NCBI RefSeq assembly: GCF_004803895.1
Contig: NZ_CP021978.1
Span: forward strand, 8,494,001 to 8,558,000
Direction of reading: 5' to 3'
DNA from: Streptomyces hawaiiensis
GTDB taxonomy: Bacteria > Actinomycetota > Actinomycetes > Streptomycetales > Streptomycetaceae
Length of the DNA stretch: 64,000 bases
In this document: positions 35,926 to 44,280 of the stretch, piece after piece
Position numbering within the stretch: the stretch's first letter is position 1
How the letters are laid out: the number at the start of each line of letters is the position of its first letter
Translations under genes and position numbers: made by a program
The notes under the pieces: model-generated
Databases searched by the model: none
What the model was told of the DNA's origin: nothing
What the model saw: only the letters and a program-made list of their open reading frames with translations

Positions 35926-36597
35926 ATGACGATGAACCACACCCTGCGGTACGGCAGCCGCGCGCTCGCGTTGACGGCGACCGCACTCGGGGTGATCGCG
36001 ACGGCCGTGCCGGCCGCGGCCGAGGAACAGCCCACCGCGGAGCAGATCATGGCCGACTGCGCCTCCGGAGAAGGAAAGTGCGGCTTCAACTCCCCGCAGC
36101 TCGGCGAGGCCTACCTCGGTGAACCCCGTCAGGTCTCCGAACTGCTCTTCAACTGCACCGACTCGCCCGCCTCCCAGTCGATGTCATGGGCCGACACCGT
36201 GGGCTCCTCCCACTCGGTGGGAGGCTCGGTCACCGTGGGCGGCGGCATCGAGGGCATCATCACGGCCAGTGTGACCGCGACGTACAACTACACCTGGCAG
36301 AGCTCGCACACGGAGACGAGTTCCTTCACCGTCACGGTGAAGCCGGGAGAAGTGGGCTGGATCTCCCGCGCCCAGGTGATGCGGCAGATATCCGGCACGT
36401 GGCAGACCCACTACGACGACCCCAAGTGGGGCCACTACTACTGGTTCGTGCCCGACACGGTCACCGGCCCGGCCCCGAACGGCACGGACGGCAAGCACAG
36501 CGCGGTCGTGGTCAAGTCCCGCAAAATGACGGCCGACGAGAAGAAGCTGTGCGCCGGCGGCTCCACCCAGGACAAGGTCTTCACCCGCAGCCGCTGA
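35926..36597 (+). CDS. Small secreted beta-rich protein, aerolysin/ETX-like candidate, 223 aa
   Basis: Exported protein with a Sec signal peptide (LALTATALGVIATAVPAAA, cleaved near residue 32). Four cysteines are present in the mature part. Residues about 80-150 alternate small and Ser/Thr residues in long strands, SHSVGGSVTVGGGIEGII and TASVTATYNYTW, then SSHTETSSFTVTVKPGEVGW. This two-strand, Ser/Thr-rich hairpin with a hydrophobic turn is the pattern of the membrane-insertion region in aerolysin/epsilon-toxin-type beta-pore formers. Fold assignment is inference from pattern; no database match was possible. The protein is smaller than classic aerolysins. ATG at 35926 with GAGAGG upstream. 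Confidence 0.7.
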   Translation: MTMNHTLRYGSRALALTATALGVIATAVPAAAEEQPTAEQIMADCASGEGKCGFNSPQLGEAYLGEPRQVSELLFNCTDSPASQSMSWADTVGSSHSVGGSVTVGGGIEGIITASVTATYNYTWQSSHTETSSFTVTVKPGEVGWISRAQVMRQISGTWQTHYDDPKWGHYYWFVPDTVTGPAPNGTDGKHSAVVVKSRKMTADEKKLCAGGSTQDKVFTRSR

Positions 36598-36694
36598 CCC
36601 CGTCCGCTTTGGCAGTGGGGCTCGCCGCCTCTCCTTCGGGTCGCGGCCGAAGAGCGACTTGGACCAGAGGTGGCCGAGAGGTCATGAGGTGACG

Positions 36695-36722
36695 CCAAGT
36701 GGCACCAGGTGATGCCACTTGG
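36695..36722. repeat. 10-bp inverted repeat between convergent genes
   Basis: CCAAGTGGCA (36695-36704) and TGCCACTTGG (36713-36722), 8-base loop. GGCACCA/TGGTGCC forms a second, overlapping inverted repeat. It may be a terminator for the secreted-protein gene or a stray regulator site; no gene starts nearby. Confidence 0.7.
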
Positions 36723-36746
36723 TGCCATGCAGTCGCCGCGCATGCT

Positions 36747-36788
36747 GATCGGCCCCGCCGGATGGTTTCTTGCCCGGCGGGGCCGATC
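36747..36788. terminator. Long perfect hairpin terminator
   Basis: A 15-bp perfect inverted repeat (GATCGGCCCCGCCGG, 36747-36761, with 36774-36788) and a 12-base T-rich loop, between the convergent secreted-protein gene and the 141-aa gene. A bidirectional terminator. Confidence 0.85.
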
Positions 36789-36828
36789 GCTGGAAGCGGA
36801 CGACGGGCGAAGGCTGCCCGCAGCGTCG

Positions 36829-37254
36829 TCAACTGCTTGCGGCGGCGGTCACCGTGGCGGGATCCACCCCGGTCAGTTCGACGATGCGGTGCGGTGCCAC
36901 GCCGGCGGCCAGTGCGCGTCCGATCAGGCCGTCCCGACCGTCGGCGCAGTCGCGGTAGGCGAGCAGTTCCTCCTCGAGCCGGGCCAGCGGCTCCGGTGCC
37001 ATCCGGTGGCGGAGGCGGTTCAGCTCCTCCTCGCTCAGCGGGACGGGCAGCCGTTCCGCTCCCTGGGGCAGGGCCGCCGTCTCCTCCGGCGGCAGCAGAC
37101 GCAGGTGTGGTGAGGTGGGCGTGCTTCCCTGCGCGTCGAGCCAGGCGCGAACCGCGGGAGTCTCCATGCATGCCAGTTCACCGATGGCGGCCGGAGCCAC
37201 GCCGAGCTGCGCGGACGCGTCGTCAAGCAGGAACAGGTAGGCGTCGTCGGTCAT
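36829..37254 (-). CDS. Hypothetical protein, 141 aa
   Basis: Small soluble acidic protein, no signal peptide. The helical C-terminal part (GLIGRALAAGVAPHRIVELTGVDPATVTA) resembles a helix-turn-helix, of the kind seen in short regulators. The N-terminal part (TDDAYLFLLDDASAQLGVAP) is uncharacterised. ATG at 37254 with AAGGAG upstream, so it is probably expressed. Function unknown. Confidence 0.7.
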   Translation of the reverse strand: MTDDAYLFLLDDASAQLGVAPAAIGELACMETPAVRAWLDAQGSTPTSPHLRLLPPEETAALPQGAERLPVPLSEEELNRLRHRMAPEPLARLEEELLAYRDCADGRDGLIGRALAAGVAPHRIVELTGVDPATVTAAASS

Positions 37255-37361
37255 CCTCGGCTCCTTCTCAACGGGGTGCTGATCGACATCCCATTACCCC
37301 GCCGCGCCCGGATTACCGCCAGATCACCACGGATGGCGAAGGACACCCTGACGATGCGCAC

Positions 37362-37930
37362 TCACTCGGGTGCGGCGGCACGGCGCCGGGTCTCGGTGAG
37401 GTGGAGGTCGATGTACGAGGCGAGGGCGAGTGCGTCCTTGAGCTCGTCGGCCTGGAAGGTGATGCGGCGCAGCAGGATGACGCCGTCGAGGGCGATGCCT
37501 TCGCGGGCGAGGACGAAGATCAGGGTGAGGAAGGCGGCGCGGGCGTTGCCGTCGTCGAACGGATGGAAGAAGCAGACGTCGAGGTAGGCGCGTGCGGCGC
37601 GAGCGGTCAGGGGGAGGGGCGTTCGGCGTCGTATGCGCTCTCGGCCAGGCAGGCGTCCAGGCGGGCTCGGATGCCGGGGGCGATGCCGTAGCGTTCCCGG
37701 CCGCCTTTCGCGAAGGCGGGTCGGTTGCGCAACGGCGGGGGCTGCGGTGTGCCCAGGACATGCCGCTGGCAGTGCCGCAGCAGTTCGAAGTCGAGGCGGG
37801 CGTCGCGCGCGGCGTCGGCCCGGAGCAGTTCCAGGGCGGTGAGCAGGCCCTGGGCTCGGGCCGGCTCCAGGGCGCCGTCGAAGCCGCGGATGTCCTCGGC
37901 CACACCGTCGCGAAACGACGGCCCAGCGGT
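37362..37930 (-). pseudogene. Fic/DOC-family protein, frameshifted and lacking its N-terminus
   Basis: Fic-domain proteins transfer AMP or other groups to target proteins and are often toxins. The N-terminal piece reads VAEDIRGFDGALEPARAQGLL and runs to AYDAERPSP followed by a stop; the C-terminal piece continues in another frame from PLTARAARAYLDVCFF and holds the active-site motif HPFDDGNARAAFL (usual HPFxxGNGR, so the second Gly is Ala). One extra base in the G4 run at 37616-37619 (plus strand) joins the pieces exactly. The region before VAEDIRG does not read as a Fic N-terminus but as an unrelated remnant, so about 40 residues are missing. A homopolymer sequence error could explain the frameshift but not the missing start. 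Confidence 0.75.
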
Positions 37931-38110
37931 CGAGGAACCAGGTGAGCACCTGGTGGCAGTGTCCGTGCCAGCCGCTGCCGCACCCGGTGCGGTCGGTCAG
38001 ACAGGCCCCCGTTGAAGTCCCCTTCGTCGTGCGACCAGCGCCAGCCCGCCGTCCAACGGCCGTGGTGCTCCACCAAGGCATGCGACATGGCGTCGGCCCA
38101 CAGCCACCAG
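37931..38110 (-). pseudogene. Remnant of an unrelated small protein next to the Fic fragment
   Basis: Two adjacent frames carry protein-like sequence: ADAMSHALVEHHGRWTAGW and WSHDEGDFNGG in one, then CLTDRTGCGSGWHGHC and QVLTWFLDRWAVV in the next, switching at the C5 run 38006-38010 (plus strand). No start codon with a ribosome site and no stop between it and the Fic piece is seen. It looks like the truncated end of a gene fused by deletion to the Fic gene. Confidence 0.45.
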
Positions 38111-38155
38111 GCCCCGCCGACCGCCGCGGACCGGCAGGCAGCCCGTCCGCACACC

Positions 38156-38923
38156 TCAGAACTCGGCACCAGTTGTTTCCCACCCGGCTGCCCCGCCACC
38201 CAGCGCTGCTTCCCAGGGCAGGGGACCGGTGCCGTCCGTCCACGCCTCCAGGGTCGCCCGGTCCATACACACGATCCCGCACTGCTCGGCGTACTCCAGC
38301 GCCGGCGCCGTGAAGTCACTCGTGCTGACCAGCACGGCGATGTCGGCCTCGTGCACGGTGAAGCACGTGCCGCCGAAACGCTGCAGATCCTGGGAGCCGA
38401 CGCGATGGGACTCGCCGTAGTGCTTGCACTGGATGACGACCCGGCGCCCGTCGGGCGCCGCGGCCATGACATCGGCGCCCAGGTCCCCGGCGCCTCCCAC
38501 GACCTCGACCCCGAAGCAGCCGTCGCGTTCGCAGAGTGCGGCGATCGCCTCCTCGAACTCCTCCGGCGTCAGGGCGTCGTAGTCGACGGCGACCTCGACG
38601 GACGTCCGCTGAGGGGGAACCGCTGGAGTCTCCAGCTCCTCGGCCGCCTCCGTGGCCGCCTCGTCGAGCGCTGCGGCGGCCCGCCGTGCCACGCCCGCCA
38701 CGCGCATCCGGCGCCGCAGGCCCAGGCAGGCCGCGACACCTGTCACGACCAGTACGAACACCCAGGCAGGGTGCCGCTCGACAGCGCCGGCCGCCACGCG
38801 AGCGGCGAGGCCCAGGGCACTCACGACCACCGCGAGAAGTACGAAGAACAGGGTGGTCGATCGAAGATCGAACCCATACCGGCGGCGCTTCACCAGCGGT
38901 GTACGACGCGTAGGCACTGTCAC
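38156..38923 (-). CDS. Membrane-anchored Mrr-like restriction endonuclease, 255 aa
   Basis: Two N-terminal membrane helices (TTLFFVLLAVVVSALGLAA and AWVFVLVVTGVAACLGL) and a linker are followed by a restriction endonuclease (Mrr_cat, PD-D/ExK) domain at about 110-230. Nuclease motifs are LTPEEFEEAIAALCERDG, GDLGADVMAA with the catalytic Asp, and VVIQCKHY with the Q-x-K signature. Members cleave DNA, often methylated DNA; membrane-tethered versions are found in Streptomyces and may act on incoming DNA or in stress. No methylase or helicase partner lies nearby. Confidence 0.87.
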   Translation of the reverse strand: MTVPTRRTPLVKRRRYGFDLRSTTLFFVLLAVVVSALGLAARVAAGAVERHPAWVFVLVVTGVAACLGLRRRMRVAGVARRAAAALDEAATEAAEELETPAVPPQRTSVEVAVDYDALTPEEFEEAIAALCERDGCFGVEVVGGAGDLGADVMAAAPDGRRVVIQCKHYGESHRVGSQDLQRFGGTCFTVHEADIAVLVSTSDFTAPALEYAEQCGIVCMDRATLEAWTDGTGPLPWEAALGGGAAGWETTGAEF

Positions 38924-39043
38924 GACATCCCCCCTCTTGGGATCAACGGCAAGATCACTCCCACCGTCTGCCCGAGATCACCTCCTTCACCACTCCAGCC
39001 GCCATGTGTGACGCCTCATCGGGCGGTCTCCATCACTACGTCG

Positions 39044-39460
39044 TCACCGTTCCCGAATGCGCCGCCACCACCAGCGCCCCGCAGTCCACTCGCTCACCCG
39101 ACCCGGATTCGGAAGAGTGCGGCGTTCGAACTCCGCGTCGATCCGCGCCACCAGGCGGCCCAGATCCGCCCGGGCTCCTCCGGGCAGATACCGCAGGGCC
39201 ACTTCCAGATCGTCTCGACCGTCCTCGATCTCGATGCCGGGACTGTCGTAAGGGTCGTCGAGGAAACGCCCCGGCTGCCTGAAGGCGCACTCGAAGCGGC
39301 GGAGAGCAACAGCAACGGCGTCGGGCCACAGATGTTCGGCCTCAACACGACGCACGGCCGCCCGAGTTCGGACTGATACGGATGGAATCCGCCGGACCGG
39401 CATGTACTTGGGTGGCCGCCACCGCTCGGCGCGGACGGCCTTCGGGCGCCTACGCGGCAT
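39044..39460 (-). CDS. Small hypothetical protein, 138 aa
   Basis: Basic, Arg/Trp-rich soluble protein. The middle (WPDAVAVALRRFECAFRQPG and DDPYDSPGIEIEDGRDDLEV) and the helical LRYLPGGARADLGRLVARIDAEFERR are consistent with a folded domain of the type common in small Streptomyces proteins. The N-terminus is uncertain: an internal ATG at MPVRRIPSV is possible. The gene lies alone in a sparsely coding stretch; 39461-39686 holds nothing I can support. Confidence 0.55.
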   Translation of the reverse strand: MPRRRPKAVRAERWRPPKYMPVRRIPSVSVRTRAAVRRVEAEHLWPDAVAVALRRFECAFRQPGRFLDDPYDSPGIEIEDGRDDLEVALRYLPGGARADLGRLVARIDAEFERRTLPNPGRVSEWTAGRWWWRRIRER

Positions 39461-39686
39461 TGCCCTTTCGGATCAGAACCATGCCGGCATCCTGCCACAG
39501 CCGGCCGCACCGCGAGTCCTGCCCGCCGGTAAGCGACGTCAGGAAAGGCCGCAGCAGGCATGAAGGCGGCAGTGGCGAGGCCGCGTCGGCCGATGCCCCT
39601 TGCGTCAGCCGGACTTGAGGGCGATCTGCGCGAGGGACCGAACCCACGCGCCAGGGCTCAACGCACCTCGGACCAGGAGCGGTTGG

Positions 39687-41291
39687 TCAGTCGATCAGGA
39701 CGCCCGGGTTGAGGATACGCCGGGGGTCGAGGGCGTCCTTGGCGGCGCGCAGCGCCAGCGCGAAGGGATCCGGGCGCTGGAGGTCGTAGCCGGGCCGGTG
39801 GTCGCGGCCGACGGCGTGGTGGTGGGTGATGGTGGCGCGGTAGCGGTGCAGGACGTCGCTCGCGGCAGCCTTGATGTCGTCCCAGATCCGGACTTCGTCG
39901 CCGGGGCGGCCGGCGACGGCCACGGTGAAGTAGGGCGCGGCCCCGTCGGGGTAGACGTGCGTCAGGCGGCAGTTGACGGTGGCCGGATGCCCGGTGGCCT
40001 TCGAGGCGGCGGAGCCGACCTCGGTGCGGACGGCGTCGATCAGGGCGGGAACCCTGTCCCAGGTGGCGGCGGTCTCGAAGGTGTCCACAACGGCACCCAT
40101 GCGGGCCAGACCGTCGCGCAGATAGGGCATGCGCAGGAACACCGAGCGCCAGGCGCTCACCGCCGCGTCGGCCGGGGAGTCGCGGTCCGCCGATGGCGTC
40201 CCGCCACGGCCGCCATGAGCACGGGCCAGCTCCAGGGCGCTCGCGAGGCGGTCGTCGACACGACTGGTGGCGGACTCGAAGCCCAGGATCAGGACGGAGG
40301 AGCCGTCGTGAGAGGCGCCGGACAGCAGCGCCTCACCGGGGTCGAGCAGGCGGCAGTTGGCGGGGGAGAGGTCGGACTGGGCGATGGCCCGCACCGCCTC
40401 CAGCGCCGGCCGGAAGCCGGTGAACGCCACGGACGCCGAGGCTCTGTGGCGCGGGCGTTCCTGCAGGCGCATCCACGCCTCGGTGATGACCCCGAGCGCA
40501 CCCTCGGAGCCGAGGAACATGCGGTCGGGTGACGGCCCGGCACCGGATGCGGGCAGCCGCCAGGACGCGCCCGATCCGGCAGGCGTGACCACGCGCAGGG
40601 ACTGCACGAAGTCGTCGATGTGCGTGCGGCCGGTGGCGTAGTGGCCCCCGGCCCGGGTGGCCAGCCAGCCTCCGAGGGTGGAGAACTCGAAGCTCTGCGG
40701 GAAGTGGCGCAGGGTCACGCCATGGGGCCGCAACTGCTCCTCCAGCACCGGACCGAGCGCCCCGGCCTGGATACGGGCCGAGCGGCCGGCGGTGTCGATC
40801 TCCAGGACCCGGTCCATCGACGTCAGGTCGAGCGACAGCACGGCACGGTGCGTGTCACCCCGGTACTCCACGCCGCCGACCACCGAGGAGCCGCCGCCGA
40901 AGGGGATGACGGCCACGCCCTGCCCACCGGCCCAGTCCAGCAGGTCGGACACCTCCCGGTCGTCGGTCGGACGGGCGACCAGGTCGGGAATCCGGCCCGG
41001 CCGGCCGCGCAGGGCCCGGATGATGTCGCGGTAGGCCTTGCCCATGGCGTGGGCGGCGCGTACGTCGGGATCGGCGGTGAGGAGGTGCGTCAGCGCGGGC
41101 GGAGGAGTCACGCCGGGTCGGGGCATCGACAGGTCGGCGACACGGGGTATCGGCAACGGGCGGGCCAGGGTGCCCGGCAACAGGGCGCCCATCGCGATGC
41201 ATTCGGCGTCGTCGGGGTGGGCGTCGGCATAGCCCCAGCCCCACCAGGAGCGGGAGCGGGAGGTGCCGTGACCGGAGGGTGAGGCAGGCAT
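39687..41291 (-). CDS. FAD-linked oxidase, alkyldihydroxyacetone-phosphate synthase-like, 534 aa
   Basis: Flavoprotein of the vanillyl-alcohol-oxidase/FAD-binding-4 family, closest in architecture to alkylglycerone-phosphate synthase, which makes ether lipids from acyl-DHAP and a fatty alcohol. The FAD pyrophosphate motif PFGGGSSVVGGV is at 130-141. The substrate-side features FEFSTLGGWLATRAGGHYATG and the C-terminal THHHAVGRDHRPGY, with clustered His and a Tyr, match that subfamily. The ending RRILNPGVL is typical. It is divergent from a TetR gene with an operator between, so it is probably repressed by that protein. Whether actinobacterial members make ether lipids is not settled. Confidence 0.85.
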   Translation of the reverse strand: MPASPSGHGTSRSRSWWGWGYADAHPDDAECIAMGALLPGTLARPLPIPRVADLSMPRPGVTPPPALTHLLTADPDVRAAHAMGKAYRDIIRALRGRPGRIPDLVARPTDDREVSDLLDWAGGQGVAVIPFGGGSSVVGGVEYRGDTHRAVLSLDLTSMDRVLEIDTAGRSARIQAGALGPVLEEQLRPHGVTLRHFPQSFEFSTLGGWLATRAGGHYATGRTHIDDFVQSLRVVTPAGSGASWRLPASGAGPSPDRMFLGSEGALGVITEAWMRLQERPRHRASASVAFTGFRPALEAVRAIAQSDLSPANCRLLDPGEALLSGASHDGSSVLILGFESATSRVDDRLASALELARAHGGRGGTPSADRDSPADAAVSAWRSVFLRMPYLRDGLARMGAVVDTFETAATWDRVPALIDAVRTEVGSAASKATGHPATVNCRLTHVYPDGAAPYFTVAVAGRPGDEVRIWDDIKAAASDVLHRYRATITHHHAVGRDHRPGYDLQRPDPFALALRAAKDALDPRRILNPGVLID

Positions 41292-41316
41292 GCGTGTGCT
41301 CCCAGCGAGAGCCGGT

Positions 41317-41352
41317 GAATTTACTCTAAGGAAAATTACCGTAGGGTAATAT
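41317..41352. promoter_or_regulatory. TetR operator between flavoenzyme and tetR genes
   Basis: A perfect palindrome ATTACC-GTAG-GGTAAT (41335-41350) and a related word TTACTCTAAG just upstream lie in an AT-rich island within the 68-base divergent gap. Confidence 0.7.
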
Positions 41353-41359
41353 TCGTCTC

Positions 41360-41992
41360 ATGACAACGCCTCCTTCCAAGGCCGGCACCAAAGGAGTCCC
41401 CAGGGCCGCTCGTGAGCAACAGGTCCTGGCCGCGGCCACCGAGGAGTTCGGCCGCCGCGGGTACGAAGCCACCACCGTGGCCGCCATCGCCACCCGGGTC
41501 GGCGTCACCAAGCCCCTGCTGCACCACTACTTCGGCAGCAAGCAGGAGCTCTACCTCGCGTGTCTGAACCCCGTGGGCGACCGGCTCCTGCACGCCATCC
41601 GCACCGCCATGACCGAACCCGCCTCCGCCGCACGGCCCACCTCCCTGCGGGTGCTGCACGCTCTGTTCACCGCCCTGGACGGGCAACGCGAGGGGTGGTT
41701 CGTCCTCTACGACGCCACGCTGCCGCCCGACAGTGAAGCCGCCCGCCGCGCGGCGTACTACCGCCGTGCCGTCGACGACCTCGCCGCGACCGGCACCGCC
41801 GACCTTCTGCGGACGGCCGGATCCAGCGACCCGCTGGACGCCGACGCCCTCGCATACGCCTGGCGCGGTCTGTGCACCGCACTGGTCCGCTGGTGGGTCG
41901 GTCACCCCGACCAGTCGCCCGACGCCATGACGCAGCGCTGCGCACGACTGTTCGCGGCCGGCCGCACCCTCCTCGCGGGGGCCTCGGACTGA
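41360..41992 (+). CDS. TetR-family regulator, 210 aa
   Basis: N-terminal DNA-binding domain: QVLAAATEEFGRRGYEATTV, then the recognition helix VAAIATRVGVTKPLLHHYFGSKQELYLA. The C-terminal ligand domain is of unassigned type. It is divergent from the AGPS-like flavoenzyme gene with a palindromic operator between them, so local autoregulation and control of that enzyme are likely. Confidence 0.92.
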   Translation: MTTPPSKAGTKGVPRAAREQQVLAAATEEFGRRGYEATTVAAIATRVGVTKPLLHHYFGSKQELYLACLNPVGDRLLHAIRTAMTEPASAARPTSLRVLHALFTALDGQREGWFVLYDATLPPDSEAARRAAYYRRAVDDLAATGTADLLRTAGSSDPLDADALAYAWRGLCTALVRWWVGHPDQSPDAMTQRCARLFAAGRTLLAGASD

Positions 41993-42314
41993 CGGGCTGT
42001 GATGTTGCTGTTCGGTGGGGTGCAGTCCTTCGACCCGTCGGGGGAGGCCGGTGACGATGACCCGATCCGTCCGCTCCTCGCGGCGATCGATCGCGCCGTG
42101 GCGGAATCCGTCCTGGCCGGCGAAGCGACGTCGATCCCCCGTCTCGATCCGGGCAGCCATGCAGGAACCTTCGTGACCTCCAACCCGGCCGCGCAGCCGC
42201 GGGTGTGCTGCACGCTGGCCAGACCACGTGGTCCGGCAGGTCACGCGACCGGTTACCGCTGGCTCATCCGGATCCGCCGGTGACAACTCCTGTGCTTCGG
42301 CTTCCGGGCCAGAT
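41993..42314. other. Non-coding or decayed stretch
   Basis: No reading frame here has a plausible start, ribosome site and protein-like sequence. Short frames on both strands are Arg/Pro-rich out-of-frame type. Confidence 0.5.
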
Positions 42315-43331
42315 CTACAGCCCTGGCCCGGAAGCTGTCGTGGTGTGGGTCTCCAAGGATGAGGGGCTCGAACGGCGTGAAGGCGTGGGGTGGTGTAGTT
42401 CGCGCCAGGCCCGTGGTGAGATGCCGTAAACCTGCTTGAACGCCTTGCTGAAGTGGGTGGCGTCCATGAAACCCCAGCGGCGGCCGATGCTCGCGATGGT
42501 CTGCACCCGGCCGCTGGGGCCGGCCAGCTCCTGTCTGCACTCGGCCAGGCGGCGGGTGCGGATCCAGCCCCCGAGGCTGATGCCCAACCGCGACAGCACG
42601 TTGTAGAGGTGGCGGACGGAGATGCCGTGCGCTGCGGCGATGCGCGGGGCCGACAGGCCCGGGTCGGCCAGGTGAGCGCCGATGTACTGGGTGATGCGCA
42701 GACCAAGCATCTCATCTGACGCGGCCCTGCCGGGGACGGAGTCTCCCAACTGGGAGGTCACTACGGCCCGGAGAAGTTCCACGCTGGCACCTACGAGTGA
42801 CTCGGCGTATGTCCCGGCGCGCAGTTCTTCGCTGGTGGCCAGCTGGGAGAAGTACGTGAAGGCCAGGCGTGCGGTGGGGTTGCCCGGACCGAGCGTGACG
42901 GCGGCGGCCTTCCGCAGCGTGCGTTGCGGAAGTGCGAGCGCCTCGCGCGGGATGCGCAGGGAGAGGTAGCCGAAGCTCTGCTCGAAGCGCAGGGTGTACG
43001 GCGCGGTCGATTCGAAGACCACGAGGTTCCCCGGCCCGACGACGCACTGACGGCCGTACTGCCCGACCTGGTTGGTCCCCGTCACCTGAAGACCGAGGAA
43101 GACCGCCGGCTCGTGGTCCTCGCGGGCCAGCCGCGCCGTACGGCGCAAGCTGACCGGGGTTCCCTGAGCCGAGCACACCTTCATGGGGCCCACAGTGCCG
43201 AGTCCCATGCGGGCCCCAATGTCCTCCGGGGAGGTGTGATGGTCGATGTCGACCCGGGAGAAGGACTCCCACAGCGCGTGCCGGATCGTGTCCCGTCGCT
43301 CTGGCGGCGCCACGACCGAGGCATCGAGCAC
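42315..43331 (-). CDS. AraC-family transcriptional regulator, 338 aa
   Basis: DNA-binding regulator. The N-terminal 200 residues form an AraC-binding-like sensor domain (HALWESFSRVDIDHHTSPEDI, then CVVGPGNLVVFESTAPYTLRF). The C-terminal 100 residues carry two helix-turn-helix motifs: LSAPRIAAAHGISVRHLYNVL and the AraC signature region ASIGRRWGFMDATHFSKAFK, ending YGISPRAWR. The start at GTG 43331 is a choice by homology-like pattern; no strong ribosome site is seen and the upstream frame runs on into IS debris. The target is unknown; no obvious partner gene flanks it. Confidence 0.83.
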   Translation of the reverse strand: MLDASVVAPPERRDTIRHALWESFSRVDIDHHTSPEDIGARMGLGTVGPMKVCSAQGTPVSLRRTARLAREDHEPAVFLGLQVTGTNQVGQYGRQCVVGPGNLVVFESTAPYTLRFEQSFGYLSLRIPREALALPQRTLRKAAAVTLGPGNPTARLAFTYFSQLATSEELRAGTYAESLVGASVELLRAVVTSQLGDSVPGRAASDEMLGLRITQYIGAHLADPGLSAPRIAAAHGISVRHLYNVLSRLGISLGGWIRTRRLAECRQELAGPSGRVQTIASIGRRWGFMDATHFSKAFKQVYGISPRAWRELHHPTPSRRSSPSSLETHTTTASGPGL

Positions 43332-43639
43332 CCCAGCCTTGCCAACCGCAGGTGCCGCTTGTCCCCGACCCGGCGTGACGACGGCGCGGTGACGTGTTCC
43401 TCCCACAAGCCCTCCCCCACACCCGTGACCCACTCCTGAACAGAGATCAGGATGCGTCCTTGGGCACCCGCCACACAAGGCACCGGCCATCCAAGGCGGC
43501 CTGGTGCACAACTGACCAACTTCCGTGCACACACAACGAAGTCTTCTGGCCGCCTGAGCGGGAACTGTCGGCTGATGAGGTGGTCGATCAGGCCCTGGCG
43601 TATCGGCCAGTCGCTTCGTGAAGTCGGAACTCGGGCGGG
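43332..43639. other. Stretch without a recognisable gene between AraC and IS remnant
   Basis: The IS5 transposase frame stays open across this region but no longer reads as transposase after about 43640. It is probably foreign sequence joined by the deletion that truncated the element. Confidence 0.45.
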
Positions 43640-44017
43640 CGTCGGCGGCGGTCCGGCCCGGGTACCGGCCGCGTGCTGATGGGCCCGCACGATGGTGGAG
43701 TCCACTGAGATGTCCCAGTCGATCTCGCCCGCGGCGTCGGCGGCGGCCTGGACCTGCTGCAGCAGACGCTCCCAGGTGCCGTCGGCCGACCACAGGCGGT
43801 GGCGTTCATAGACGGTCTTCCAGGGGCCGTACTTCTCGGGAAGATCCCGCCACTGCACGCCGGTCCGCACCCGGTGCAGAATCCCGTCGATCACCTGCCG
43901 ATGATCCCGCCATCGGCCACAACGTCCATTGCTCACCGGCAGGAACGGCCGCAGCCGTTTCCACTCGGCATCTGTCAGATCGCCCCGCCTCCGTGCCCAC
44001 AACAACGACCCAGGCAC
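43640..44017 (-). pseudogene. Truncated IS5-type transposase (N-terminal half)
   Basis: Reads the first half of an IS5-group DDE transposase: DLTDAEWKRLRPFLP, RDHRQVIDGILHRVRTGVQW, RDLPEKYGPWKTVYERHRLW and the first catalytic Asp in ISVDSTIVRAHQHAAG. The sequence then leaves the family at about 43640; the remaining two catalytic residues are absent. It starts at a GTG near 44017. No inverted repeat pair can be recovered, so the element is a dead fragment. Confidence 0.85.
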
Positions 44018-44144
44018 GGGGCGGTCACATGATCGCCCGGACAGCTCCCAGTGTCGGTATGCGCTCAGACTTGCCAGGCACACAAGATTCGGCACGAACC
44101 TTGCCGTTACGGCAAAACGGCCAGTGCGGTCCAGGACAGGCCGC

Positions 44145-44179
44145 GCCCCCGGCCGACGGTGTGACCCTCGGCCGGGGGC
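44145..44179 (-). terminator. Hairpin terminator of the DUF4232-like gene
   Basis: A 12-bp perfect inverted repeat (GCCCCCGGCCGA, 44145-44156, with 44168-44179), about 100 bases beyond the stop codon at 44281. Confidence 0.75.
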
Positions 44180-44280
44180 GACTGGCGCCGGTTCGTCACC
44201 AGGGCAGGGGGCACGGAGCCGCCCCGCCGAGCAGGGACGCTGCTGTCATCGGACTCGGCACGGGCGCCCGACGCGGGGCG

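Noticed and set aside
41999..42283. 94-residue plus-strand frame after the TetR gene
   Set aside because: No ribosome site, no conserved features, and weak codon pattern.
43181..43640. Extension of the IS5 transposase frame to a 304-residue protein
   Set aside because: After about residue 150 the sequence no longer resembles transposase and overlaps the AraC gene antiparallel-free region; an open frame by chance.
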